Assembly (NCBI GenBank): GCA_903832325.1
Contig: CAILBC010000027.1
Location: 1-64,000 of the forward strand
DNA from: an uncultured Sphingomonadales bacterium
GTDB lineage: Bacteria; Pseudomonadota; Alphaproteobacteria; Sphingomonadales; Sphingomonadaceae
DNA length: 64,000 nt
Direction: 5' to 3'
Below, one piece after another: positions 17,662 through 25,963 of the stretch. The notes below the pieces were generated by a model. That model worked only from the letters and a program-made list of their open reading frames with translations. It made no database searches and was not told the DNA's origin. The position numbers and the translations under genes are program-made. The stretch's first letter is position 1, and every line of letters starts with the position of its first letter.

Positions 17662-18438
17662 ATGAATGCCGTGATCCTGCTTCATTTTGCCCTGCTGTTT
17701 GCCGGCGCGGTCTGGGCCGGCGCGCAAAACCAGCTGGCTGGCGGCGGATCGTTCATCACGCTGCCCGCGCTGATGTTGACCGGCATGGACGCGCGCGCCG
17801 CCAATATCACCTCGACCGTGGCGCTGTTTCCCGGGCAAGTCACCGGTGGCTGGCTGGGCCGCGCGCATGCTTCGGGCACGGCCAGCCTGCCGCTGCGCAC
17901 GCTGATCGCGATCAGCCTGGTTGGCGGAGTGATCGGGGCGATCCTGCTGCTGCTCACGCCGTCTACGCTGTTTGCGCGCATGGTGCCGTGGCTGGTGCTG
18001 TTTGCCACCACCGCGTTCGCCTGGGGTTCCTTTTTGCGCAAGCCCGCGGCCCCTGCCGCCGATGGCATCTCGCACAGCGCCACCGGGCCCTTGACCGCGG
18101 CCGCGATCCAGCTCGGCATTGCGATTTATGGCGGCTATTTCGGCGGGGGCGTCGGCTTTTTGATGATGGCCGCGCTCGCGCTGGGCGGCGCGCCGGTGCG
18201 CGCGGCGGCCTCCACCAAGAACCTGCTCGCCGGGGTGATGAACTTTACCGCGGTGATGATCTTTCTGGTTTCGGGCCAGGTGCGCTGGCTGGCAATGGCG
18301 GTGGCCATGGCCGGCGCGCTGGCGGGAAGCTGGATCGGCGCGCATTTGCTGGCGCGGGTGAATGAACGAATCTTGCGCTTTGTGATCGTGGCGATCGGTG
18401 TGGTGCTGACCATCGCGCTGTTCCAGGGGCCCTTATGA
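17662..18438 (+). CDS. Sulfite exporter TauE/SafE family protein
   Basis: 258-residue inner-membrane protein with about eight hydrophobic segments. The two TauE/SafE half repeats are visible: the first contains QNQLAGGGSFITLPALMLTG, the second GGYFGGGVGFLMMAALAL and ASTKNLLAGVMNFTAV. The family exports organosulfur anions or sulfite; the substrate here is unknown. No sulfur genes adjoin. The ATG at 17662 begins the first membrane segment directly. Confidence 0.9.
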   Translation: MNAVILLHFALLFAGAVWAGAQNQLAGGGSFITLPALMLTGMDARAANITSTVALFPGQVTGGWLGRAHASGTASLPLRTLIAISLVGGVIGAILLLLTPSTLFARMVPWLVLFATTAFAWGSFLRKPAAPAADGISHSATGPLTAAAIQLGIAIYGGYFGGGVGFLMMAALALGGAPVRAAASTKNLLAGVMNFTAVMIFLVSGQVRWLAMAVAMAGALAGSWIGAHLLARVNERILRFVIVAIGVVLTIALFQGPL

Positions 18439-18496
18439 TCGGCTGATCTCCGCCCGGCCACTCCAGAGTATCGGCCGCCACGATCCCGGTTTGCCC

Positions 18497-18565
18497 GACA
18501 GGAGGCCCCGAAAACAGGCACCGACAGGAGGCGCCGACAAGAGGCCCCAAAACCAGGCAGGGGCG
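18497..18565. repeat. Degenerate short tandem repeat
   Basis: GACAGGAGGC-type units recur (GACAGGAGGCCCC, GACAGGAGGCGCC, GACAAGAGGCCCC) separated by AAAACAGGCA and AAAACCAGGCA. The units run 10-16 bases and resemble the AACCAGGCC units at 8139-8206. They lie in the gap between the TauE gene and the 69-residue gene. Confidence 0.65.
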
Positions 18566-18670
18566 CTGCACGCGTCATTTTTATGCGGTCGGCCGATGCT
18601 GAAAGACTGTCGACAGTGCGCCGCGCTTGCGCCAAATGGGCGCGCAGATTCCCTATCAAAAAGGCCCCGT

Positions 18671-18880
18671 GTGACCCAGTCCCTCACTCTGAAGCTCACC
18701 GAAGACGAAGCCGAAATGATTCTCGACGCGCTCGAGGTCGACAAGGAAGGCTATGTCGAATCCGCCAAGGAAGCGCGCGGCAACAACAACCGCGCCGATG
18801 TCAAAACCTTCACCGAAGCGGCCGAACGCATCCAGGCGCTGATCAACCGGGTGCGCGCGCTGGTCGAACCTGCCGGTTAA
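18671..18880 (+). CDS. Small conserved-looking protein, unknown function
   Basis: 69 residues from GTG 18671, preceded by AAAAAGG at 18658-18664 with 6-base spacing. The sequence is mostly charged and helical: LTLKLTEDEAEMILDALEVD, then KEARGNNNRADVKTFTEAAE and RIQALINRVRALVEP. The frame is open further upstream through the tandem repeat but that part has a different composition and no start with a ribosome site. I do not recognise a family. A 12-bp inverted repeat overlaps and follows the stop. Confidence 0.6.
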   Translation: MTQSLTLKLTEDEAEMILDALEVDKEGYVESAKEARGNNNRADVKTFTEAAERIQALINRVRALVEPAG

Positions 18881-18920
18881 TACCAACGCGCAGTGTCCTT
18901 GACTTGACGCGCGTTGGTAT
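18880..18920. terminator. 12-bp inverted repeat after the 69-residue gene
   Basis: ATACCAACGCGC (18880-18891) and GCGCGTTGGTAT (18909-18920) are perfect reverse complements around a 17-base loop. It lies between convergent genes (the small protein and the M28 peptidase), a place for a bidirectional terminator, but has no T-run; it may instead be a dispersed repeat. Confidence 0.5.
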
Positions 18921-18980
18921 AAGCCCGCGCCGCGCTTGAGCGTCACGTTGTGCGATGCGTTCCACTCATCGCACATCCGG

Positions 18981-20678
18981 TTAAGGCTTCACGCCGCCCG
19001 GATCGGGCACGAACGCGGGCACTGTGGCGCTGGTACCCAGTGTCCACAGCGTTGTGCCGCTCAGCCGCAGAATGCGCGCCATCTTGGCATAGTTGATCTT
19101 TTCCGCAGTGTCGGTTTCGTGGTGATAATCGGGGTGAAACCCGGTGAAGAACCAGAACGCCGGAATATCATGCAGCACGAACGGAAACTGGTCGCTGCGG
19201 AAAAACACGTTCAGCACGTTGTCGCGGTCAAACCGGTCATCCAGGTCCAGCCCCACGCTGCGGTTTGCCGCATGGATCACCGCGTTGAAATCGGGGCTAT
19301 AGGGCGCGCCGATCAGATTCAGCCGGTTGGTCGTATCGGCGGGAATGGTGATCAGCCCGTCGGTCTGCGCGCTGGCGGTTTCGTTGCGGCCGATCATGTC
19401 GAAATTGATCTGCGCGCGCGTTGTTGCCAGCGGGCGCAAGGGGTGCGCCGCCATTGCATAGGCACCCAGCAATCCGCGCTCTTCCGCGGCAAACACCGTG
19501 AACAGGATCGACCGTTTCGGCCGCACCGGCATCGCGGCAAAGCTGCGCGCCAGCGCCACCACGCCCACCGTGCCCGATGCGTTGTCATCCGCGCCGTGCC
19601 AGATATGCGCGCCGCCCTCGGTTGATCCATCGTGATCGTGATGGCCCGAAACGATCAGCGTTTCCCCCGCCAGCGCCGGGTCCGATCCGGGCAGCAGCGC
19701 CGCCACGTTATAGCTGGTGCCATGGCGCCGTTCGCTGTTTTCCAGATGGATGCGCAGCGGCGGCGTGGCCATCGCCGCGCCGTGGGGCGCCAGATCGCGG
19801 TCGATCTCTGCCTGCAACGCGCCCGCATCCAGGCCCGCTGCGGCAAACAGCGCCTGCGTTACCGGATCGGTCAGCGTCAGCACGGGAATGTGCAATTCGT
19901 CATCGGCGCGCGCCTGCACCGGCAAAGGCGGGGTGCGCGTGATGCTGCCGCCGATGCGCTTGCTGCGTTCGGCGTTCGACAGATGCTTGCGATTGGGCTC
20001 GGGCAGGATGATCACCGCCACTGCGCCATGCGCCTGCGCATTCAGCGCCTTGACCCGCGCGGTGGCATGGCGCGTGTTGCCCGCGCCGTTGAACCGCGAT
20101 GCGGCATCATCCTCTTGCGGTTCATGGTCAAACACCAGCGCGATGCGCCCTTTGGCGTCGATCCCCCGATAATCATCATAGCCAAGCCCTGGCACGGTGA
20201 TGCCATAGCCGGCAAAGACCAGCGGCGCGGTCAGATCCACATCATCGCGATAGCCGCCGGCAAATTCGGGCGGGGCAAAGCGCTTTTCACCCCCAGAACC
20301 GCCGCCCAGCACGAGAAAGCTGGCCTTCGCATCGGGCCGGTATTCGATCAGCGGCACCGGCTGAAACCAGCTTGGCTGGCCGGCCGCATCGTGCGCCGCC
20401 GGCTGCAACCCGGCCTTGGCAAATTCCGCCGCGATCCAGGCGATTGCGGCATCGTCGCCCGGCTCCAGCGACATCCGCCCGCGCAGCGCGTCCGAGGTCA
20501 GGAATGTCAGATCGGCGCGCAGATCGCCTTCGCGAATGGCGGCGAGCGCTGCTGCCACCGGTTTGGGCAGCGCCGGGGCCGGCGGTTTGGCCAGCGCCTG
20601 GGCCGGCGGGGCGTCGGCCCGCGCCGGCACCCCGGCCGCCAGCAACACACATCCGGCAATCAGCGGCAAACGGCGCAT
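18981..20678 (-). CDS. Exported M28 family zinc metallopeptidase
   Basis: 565 residues from ATG at 20678 (AAGGA 8-12 bases upstream). A signal peptide (MRRLPLIAGCVLLAAGVPAR) leads into a protease-associated region (FAGYGITVPGLGYDDYRGID) inserted in the M28 fold. Zinc ligands are readable in SGHHDHDG, ADDNASGTVGVV, FAAEERGLLGAYA and INFDMIGRN, and the late His in PDYHHETDTAEKINY. Family members are aminopeptidases acting outside the cytoplasm. The frame extends to 20735 without support. It joins the prolyl oligopeptidases and the M20 enzyme as one of several exported peptide-degrading enzymes in this window. Confidence 0.92.
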   Translation of the reverse strand: MRRLPLIAGCVLLAAGVPARADAPPAQALAKPPAPALPKPVAAALAAIREGDLRADLTFLTSDALRGRMSLEPGDDAAIAWIAAEFAKAGLQPAAHDAAGQPSWFQPVPLIEYRPDAKASFLVLGGGSGGEKRFAPPEFAGGYRDDVDLTAPLVFAGYGITVPGLGYDDYRGIDAKGRIALVFDHEPQEDDAASRFNGAGNTRHATARVKALNAQAHGAVAVIILPEPNRKHLSNAERSKRIGGSITRTPPLPVQARADDELHIPVLTLTDPVTQALFAAAGLDAGALQAEIDRDLAPHGAAMATPPLRIHLENSERRHGTSYNVAALLPGSDPALAGETLIVSGHHDHDGSTEGGAHIWHGADDNASGTVGVVALARSFAAMPVRPKRSILFTVFAAEERGLLGAYAMAAHPLRPLATTRAQINFDMIGRNETASAQTDGLITIPADTTNRLNLIGAPYSPDFNAVIHAANRSVGLDLDDRFDRDNVLNVFFRSDQFPFVLHDIPAFWFFTGFHPDYHHETDTAEKINYAKMARILRLSGTTLWTLGTSATVPAFVPDPGGVKP

Positions 20679-20776
20679 CGGCGATATCCTTGCGAACGGG
20701 GTATGAGCCGCCGCATCGTAAGGACACACGCGCAAATGGAAAGCCGCCTTGTTCGCGCGCGCCCTGGCGGTGGGGT

Positions 20777-21298
20777 TCAGTCCAGTTTGCGCACGCGGCC
20801 GTTGAAATCGCGCTTGCCGATCGGCACGCCCTTCATGCGCAGCACGTTGTACGCGGTGGAGGCGTGGAAATAGAAATTGGGCTGCGAAAACGACAGCAGA
20901 AACGCCTCGGCGGTGAAATCCATGCGCATGTCGCGGAATTCAAAGCACATCGGCCGCCCGATGAAGCTTTCCACTTCGTCGGCATCCACCGCCTGCAGCG
21001 CCGCGATCGTTTCGCTGATCCGCGCCTGCAAATCGGCAAACGTCGCCGGCGGCGGGCTCATGTCGGGCGAAAACGTGCCTTTGCGCACGCCCTCGATCGC
21101 CCCGATCGAATGGACCGCGACCGATTTCACCTGATAGGAAAAGGGCAGCATGTCCTCGATCAGCCGCGCCTCGATCAGCGCCTCGGGCGCCAATCCCTGC
21201 TCGGTGCAAAACGCCTCTGCCTTGTCAATCATCCGCGACACCGACCCCAGGATCTGCAGCATCGAGGGGAAGGTGGCATCATATAGGGTAAAGGCCAT
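20777..21298 (-). CDS. DUF1993 domain-containing protein
   Basis: 173 residues from ATG at 21298, with GGAGAG upstream. The DUF1993 family is an all-helical, DinB-like fold of unknown function. Typical segments are TLYDATFPSMLQILGSVSRM near the start, LPFSYQVKSVAVHSIGAIEG in the middle and FSQPNFYFHASTAYNVLRMKG near the end, with the histidines that suggest a metal site. The longer frame to 21358 is not supported. It is 98 bases upstream of the M28 gene on the same strand. Confidence 0.88.
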   Translation of the reverse strand: MAFTLYDATFPSMLQILGSVSRMIDKAEAFCTEQGLAPEALIEARLIEDMLPFSYQVKSVAVHSIGAIEGVRKGTFSPDMSPPPATFADLQARISETIAALQAVDADEVESFIGRPMCFEFRDMRMDFTAEAFLLSFSQPNFYFHASTAYNVLRMKGVPIGKRDFNGRVRKLD

Positions 21299-21473
21299 GG
21301 CATGCTCTCCGGTTTGTGCGTTGCCGCAGCTATAGGCCGCTGCCAAAGCGTGGGCCAAGCGATTTTGCAGGAGCAGACTTGTGCCAGGATCCCGGCGCAG
21401 GGGATCGGGCGCGCGCCGGCAGTTTTGGCATCGCGCATCGCCGCGCCACGTTCGCGCATGTGCCGGCCGCGGT

Positions 21474-22949
21474 TCAGGCGCGCCATCTGGTCGTGGTGGC
21501 CACGGGGCTTGAACCGGCGCCGATGCCGCTGGTGTTTTCCGGCACCTCGGCCACGGTTTCGGTGATCACAGCCGATTTCCGGCGCGCCAGCGGAGGTGCC
21601 GGCGGGCACGTCAGCCGGACAGTCAGCCCGGGGCCACTGTCGCGCAATTCCAGGCTGAACCAGTGCAGCGCCGCAATCGCGGACACCATCGATAGCCCAA
21701 GACCGGCACCCGGCATATGGCGGCTGCGATCCAGCCGGTAAAAACGGGTCAGGACTTTGCCACGTTCCGCCTCGGGGATGCCGGGGCCATCATCGCTGAT
21801 GGTCATCACCAGATCGCTGTCATCCCGATCCAGCATGGCGGCAATCCTGGTGCCTGGCGGCGTGTGGCGGATGGCATTGTCGATCAGGTTGATCAGCATT
21901 TGCGCCAGCAGTTCGCCGTCACCAACGACCAGGCAGTCTGGTGCGATATTCGCCGTCAGCACTTTGTTCCGGTCTTCGGCCACCGGCTGGAGCGCGGCAA
22001 CCACCCGGTCGAGCACCTCACTGAGATCGACGGGTGTGAAATACTGGCGGCCATCGCCCCCTTCAAAGCTGCCGATCCGCAGCAAGGCACGAAAAATTGC
22101 CAGAATTTCGTCGGTTTGCCGGATGGCACTGGCAATCGCCGCATCATCCCTGCCGCTGGCGCGCATGCCCTCCAGGTGTTGGCGCAGGCGCGACAGCGGT
22201 GTGCGCAAATCGTGCGCAATGTCTGTCGTCACCTGGCGCAGGCCCTCTACCAGACCTTCGATCCGATCAAGCATCGCATTGAGATTGGATGACAACAGAT
22301 CGAATTCGCGGCTGATCCCGATCATCGGCAGGCGTTCTTCGACATGGCCGGCCATGACCCGGCCAATCGCGGCGTTGACCCGGCCAAGGCGCCGGATGAA
22401 CATGCCCCCGGCCAGATACCCGCCCAACAGCGCAAACAGCGTGATGGCAAGCCCCGCCGCGATCATGAACCGATCCAGCCGGGCGCGCAGATCCAGAATA
22501 TCGTACGTATCGCCCGCGACCGTCAGAACACCGCCGTCGGCCAGCGTCACGCCCAGGCTTTTGAAAGTCTCGAACTTTGCGGCAGACCGCGCATCACTCT
22601 CGCGCACGGCAACCGAACCCCATCCGGTGCGCGTTGGCCAGGGCCCCAGATCATTGACCAGCACATGCCCGGTGCCATCGATCAGCCGGTAACGGAACGC
22701 ATCGTTGCCACCGGCGCGCCGATGCCGGTCAATCGCCCGCAACAGGCTTGCCCGGCCTCCCTCGTTGTCTTCGCTCAGCAGGATCGCGGTTTCGCTTTTC
22801 AACGCGCCTTCGCCGGCTTCGACGGCATAGTGGGAAATCGCGTGTTCGACAGCCAGCAGCAGCAACGCCGAACAGGTGGCAAAAGCCAGCGCAAAAATCA
22901 GGGCAAAGCGGAATGCGCCGCTGCGAAGTGCTTCAAATCCTGGCTTCAA
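21474..22949 (-). CDS. Membrane sensor histidine kinase, HAMP type
   Basis: 491 residues. Transmembrane segments at about 13-34 and 162-182 enclose a periplasmic sensor of about 125 residues; a HAMP linker follows, then the dimerisation/phosphoacceptor segment with His246 in TTDIAHDLRTPLSRLRQHLE, an N box (LINLIDNAIRHTPPG) and a G box (DDGPGIPEAERGKV). The start is TTG at 22949, inside the last codons of the response regulator gene (17-base overlap), with GGGAT upstream; no ATG exists before the first membrane helix. It forms a two-component pair with that regulator. The stimulus is not evident. Confidence 0.92.
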   Translation of the reverse strand: MKPGFEALRSGAFRFALIFALAFATCSALLLLAVEHAISHYAVEAGEGALKSETAILLSEDNEGGRASLLRAIDRHRRAGGNDAFRYRLIDGTGHVLVNDLGPWPTRTGWGSVAVRESDARSAAKFETFKSLGVTLADGGVLTVAGDTYDILDLRARLDRFMIAAGLAITLFALLGGYLAGGMFIRRLGRVNAAIGRVMAGHVEERLPMIGISREFDLLSSNLNAMLDRIEGLVEGLRQVTTDIAHDLRTPLSRLRQHLEGMRASGRDDAAIASAIRQTDEILAIFRALLRIGSFEGGDGRQYFTPVDLSEVLDRVVAALQPVAEDRNKVLTANIAPDCLVVGDGELLAQMLINLIDNAIRHTPPGTRIAAMLDRDDSDLVMTISDDGPGIPEAERGKVLTRFYRLDRSRHMPGAGLGLSMVSAIAALHWFSLELRDSGPGLTVRLTCPPAPPLARRKSAVITETVAEVPENTSGIGAGSSPVATTTRWRA

Positions 22950-23610
22950 GACAATATCCCATGCCCCGGACGGTGTGGATCAGCTCGGCGTCGAAACCGC
23001 GATCGACTTTCGCGCGCAATCTGCTGATATTGCTTTCAACAACGTTGGTCTGCGGATCAAAATGGAACGACCAGATTTTTTCGTGCAGCATGCTGCGGGT
23101 GACGATCTGCCCGCTGTGCCGCATCAGGTATTCCAGCAGCTTGAACTCCATCGTCTGCAAATCGATCCGCTGACCCGCCCGAAGGGCATACCGCCGGATC
23201 AGGTCAAGCTCCAGATCGCCAACCCGCAGAACAGTGGCCACATCGCTGGCCACTGGCCGGCGCAACAGCGCCTTGACCCGAGCGACCAGTTCAACGTCGG
23301 CAACCGGTTTGACCAGATAATCATCCGCCCCGGCGTCCAGTCCTTCGACCCGATCATGGACACCGTCTATCGCGGTAAGGAACAGGGCGGGCGAATTCAT
23401 GCCTGCTGCGCGCAAGTCCTTCAGCACCGAAAGACCATCAATTCCGGGCACCATCCGATCCAGGATGAGCACGCCATAGGTGTTGTTCCTGGCCATCATC
23501 AGCGCCTCATGGCCGGTGGTGCAAGTGTCCACGCCATAACCCGCTGCGATCAGCGCGCGCTCCAGATGATCGCGCGTTGTCTTGTCATCTTCGAGCAGAA
23601 GCAGTTTCAA
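22933..23610 (-). CDS. OmpR/PhoB-family response regulator
   Basis: 225 residues. The receiver domain (1-115) has the acidic pocket E7-D8-D9, phosphoacceptor Asp51 in LILDRMVPG, Thr/Ala in LFLTAID and Lys in DDYLVKPV. The winged-helix DNA-binding domain (about 125-225) shows IDLQTMEFKLLEYLMRHSGQ, SMLHEKIWSF and VESNISRLRAKVD, ending with TVRGMGYCLE. The kinase gene overlaps its 3' end. The pair resembles the metal- and envelope-responsive group (CusR/QseB-like), an inference from general similarity only. Divergent from an 82-residue gene. Confidence 0.94.
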   Translation of the reverse strand: MKLLLLEDDKTTRDHLERALIAAGYGVDTCTTGHEALMMARNNTYGVLILDRMVPGIDGLSVLKDLRAAGMNSPALFLTAIDGVHDRVEGLDAGADDYLVKPVADVELVARVKALLRRPVASDVATVLRVGDLELDLIRRYALRAGQRIDLQTMEFKLLEYLMRHSGQIVTRSMLHEKIWSFHFDPQTNVVESNISRLRAKVDRGFDAELIHTVRGMGYCLEARI

Positions 23611-23639
23611 CGGCTATGATCCCCTTTCCCGCGATTTAC

Positions 23640-23675
23640 AGATTCAGGCCAATCAACCAATTCAGGCCAAACGAC
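23640..23675. repeat. Short direct repeat in a divergent promoter region
   Basis: ATTCAGGCCAA occurs at 23642-23652 and again at 23661-23671, with AATCAACCA between. It lies upstream of the response regulator and belongs by appearance with the other CAGGCC-containing micro-repeats. Confidence 0.55.
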
Positions 23676-23801
23676 ACCGGGGCAGCAGTTCAAGTTGCAA
23701 TTTTGCCATCTTGGGCTGCCCACCACTCCGGCTTGCCCGCAAAGCAAAGGCCCGGGCATCCTGATCTGTACTGCCTGCAAATCTGACGCTATGGAACAGG
23801 C

Positions 23802-24050
23802 ATGGATATCCCCTGGGACCAGCCCGCGACACTGATCGATCTGGATGGCAAGACGCCGCTGATCGGCACGGTGCGCGAATGCGTGATGCATTTCGCGATT
23901 TTCAAACCCTTCGCGCGAGAGGCGGCGCGGCTGCTGCTTACCCGCCCGGTGTTTCGCGAAGGGCGCAAGACGCGAACCTGGCTGCTGAACCCCGATGAGA
24001 TCGAACGCCTGGTGCAACGCATGCGGGCAGAGGCCGAAGCACTGCATTAG
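23802..24050 (+). CDS. Small cytoplasmic protein, unknown function
   Basis: 82 residues from ATG 23802, preceded by GGAACAGG. The protein is soluble: an N-terminal part MDIPWDQPATLIDLDGKTPL, a central HFAIFKPFAREAARLLLTRP, and a basic helical C terminus (IERLVQRMRAEAEALH). I do not recognise a family. Codon use matches the neighbours. It is divergent from the response regulator, and its stop is embedded in a nested inverted repeat. Confidence 0.55.
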   Translation: MDIPWDQPATLIDLDGKTPLIGTVRECVMHFAIFKPFAREAARLLLTRPVFREGRKTRTWLLNPDEIERLVQRMRAEAEALH

Positions 24051-24103
24051 AGCGAGATGACTTCAGGTTGAAGCAAGCTTCAACAAAGTCATCAGCAACG
24101 CTC
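24050..24103. repeat. Nested inverted-repeat element
   Basis: Three nested pairs of arms: GAGCG (24050-24054) with CGCTC (24099-24103), GATGACTT (24056-24063) with AAGTCATC (24086-24093), and GTTGAAGC (24067-24074) with GCTTCAAC (24077-24084). From memory, AGAGCGAGATGACTT-type palindromes occur in many copies in sphingomonad and rhizobial genomes. It lies between convergent genes. Confidence 0.65.
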
Positions 24104-24123
24104 AGGCCCCCGCCTGCGGCACG

Positions 24124-24525
24124 TTACGCCAGCGTCAGGTACAATTCACCCTCGATCACCCAATGCGCGCCGGTCTTGCGCCATTTCGCGCTATAGGTGC
24201 CGCTGGCAACGGGATCGCCGCCCGGGGCAGCCACGCCGGTCCACTGGCCTTGTTCCAGCGCGACGGGCGCGGCGGCCGAAATGGTGATTGTTTGCGGCGT
24301 GCGCGTATAAACGGTGCGCGGGCTGGCGGCGAATTCGCGTTTCCACGCCTGCACTTGCGCCTTGCGCCCCACAATCAGCGCGCTGTCGGTGCCGGCGATC
24401 AGCACCGCATCGGGCGCCAGAATCGCGCCGATCGCCGCCAGATCGCCCGTCGCCAGCGCGCGGTTGAACGCGGCGCGCGCCATCCGGATGGCCAGATCGG
24501 CAGCGGGATCATGCGCCGCGTTCAT
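24124..24525 (-). CDS. SnoaL-like / DUF4440 (NTF2-fold) protein
   Basis: 133 residues with the NTF2-like cone fold: an N-terminal helix pair (AIRMARAAFNRALATGDLAA), the strand IGAILAPDAVLIAGTDSALI, and C-terminal strands GTYSAKWRKTGAHWVIEGEL. The family is mostly ligand-binding or isomerase-like and often of unknown role. No signal peptide. It follows the outer-membrane efflux gene by 10 bases on the same strand, so it may be the last gene of the efflux operon. Confidence 0.75.
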   Translation of the reverse strand: MNAAHDPAADLAIRMARAAFNRALATGDLAAIGAILAPDAVLIAGTDSALIVGRKAQVQAWKREFAASPRTVYTRTPQTITISAAAPVALEQGQWTGVAAPGGDPVASGTYSAKWRKTGAHWVIEGELYLTLA

Positions 24526-24535
24526 CGCCCGGAAA

Positions 24536-25963
24536 TCAGGGTTTCAACCCGCCGCCCAGCACGGCATAGAGCGTCACCATGTTGGTCGCGCGCGCCAGCC
24601 GGGTCGCCACCAGCGCCTGGCGCGCGGCATAGACCGTGCGCGCGGCATCGAGCGCGGCCAGCCCGGAATCGATGCCGTTGTCATAGCGCGCGCGGCTGAT
24701 CGTGGCCGCCTTTTCGGCGCTGGCGACCGTGGCGCGGCTGGCCGCCAGTTGCGCATCGATCGTGCCGCGCCGTGCCAGCGCATTGGCCACATCGGCAAAC
24801 GCGCCCTGCACCGATTTTTCATAAGTCGCGACGGCCGCATCCAGCCGCGCGCGCGCGGCGGCGACATTGCCCGCCTTCGCCCCGTTGTCGAACAGCGTCT
24901 GGCTGGCACTTGTCCCCACGCCATAATTGAAATTGCCCGCGCCATCGAACAGGCCCGCCAGCGACCCGCTGGCCAGCCCCATCAGCCCGGTCAGCGAAAT
25001 CGTCGGGAACAGCGCCGCACGCGCCGCGCCCAGGCTGGCATTGGCGGATTGCAGCTGGTGTTCGGCCGCCAGCACATCGGGCCGGCGCAGCAGCACCGCC
25101 GAATCGAGCCCCACGGGCAGCGTCGCCAGCACCGCATCATCGGCCATCGTCTGCGGAAGATCGGCAGCGGTGACCGGCGCCCCGACCAGCAGCTGAAGCG
25201 CGGTGTTCGCCTGTGCCAGCGCCGTGGTATAGACCGCCACATCGGATCGCGACGATTGCGCCAGCGTTTCGGCCTGCGCCACTTCCAGCGCGGTGCCAAT
25301 CCCTTGCGCTTCGCGCGCGCGGGCCAGCGCCAGCGATTGCTCGCGGCTGGCCAGGGTGTCGCTCGCCACGGCCAGCGCATCGGCCTGCGCACCGATCGTC
25401 AGCCAGGCATTGGCCACTTCGGCCACCAGCGTGGTCTGTGCCGCCTTGCGCCCTTCGTCCGTGGAAAGGTAGGTTTCCAGCGCGGCCTGGCCCAGATTGC
25501 GCACGCGGCCCCACAGATCGATTTCGAACGCGGCAAACCCGCCCGAAATGCCGAACGCATCGCTGCCCGCGCCGCCGGTGTTCGCGCCATAGCCATTGGT
25601 ATAGCCATTGGCGCTGACCGACCCGTGATAGCGGCTGGCGGCGGGCACCGCGTTGAATGTGGGCAGTTGCGGCGCGCTCGCCACGCGATATTGCGCGCGC
25701 GCCGCGGCGACATTGGCCACGCTCACGCGCAGATCGCGGTTGTTGGCCAGCGCGCTGTCGATCACGCGCTGCAGCCGCGCATCGCCAAAGAACGCATGCC
25801 AGCCAATCGCATCGATCGCGCCATCGCCGGGTGCCAGCGCCGGATAGGCTGGCCCTTGCGGCAGCGCGGCAGCCACAGGCGCGGCGGGGCGGTGATAGGC
25901 AGGCGCCATGCTGCACCCGGCGAGCAACACGGTCATCAGCGCCAGGTTCGCCGCGCGGATCAT
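24536..25963 (-). CDS. RND efflux outer-membrane channel lipoprotein, NodT/OprM family
   Basis: 475 residues. Signal peptide with lipobox TVLLAGC, lipid-attachment Cys17. Two outer-membrane-factor repeats are seen: GDARLQRVIDSALANNRDLR and later FDNGAKAGNVAAARARLDAA, with the conserved LLRRPDVLAAEHQLQSANAS. It forms the trimeric TolC-like channel that the pump and adaptor dock to. The start overlaps the stop of the pump gene by 4 bases (25960-25963), showing translational coupling. Confidence 0.95.
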   Translation of the reverse strand: MIRAANLALMTVLLAGCSMAPAYHRPAAPVAAALPQGPAYPALAPGDGAIDAIGWHAFFGDARLQRVIDSALANNRDLRVSVANVAAARAQYRVASAPQLPTFNAVPAASRYHGSVSANGYTNGYGANTGGAGSDAFGISGGFAAFEIDLWGRVRNLGQAALETYLSTDEGRKAAQTTLVAEVANAWLTIGAQADALAVASDTLASREQSLALARAREAQGIGTALEVAQAETLAQSSRSDVAVYTTALAQANTALQLLVGAPVTAADLPQTMADDAVLATLPVGLDSAVLLRRPDVLAAEHQLQSANASLGAARAALFPTISLTGLMGLASGSLAGLFDGAGNFNYGVGTSASQTLFDNGAKAGNVAAARARLDAAVATYEKSVQGAFADVANALARRGTIDAQLAASRATVASAEKAATISRARYDNGIDSGLAALDAARTVYAARQALVATRLARATNMVTLYAVLGGGLKP

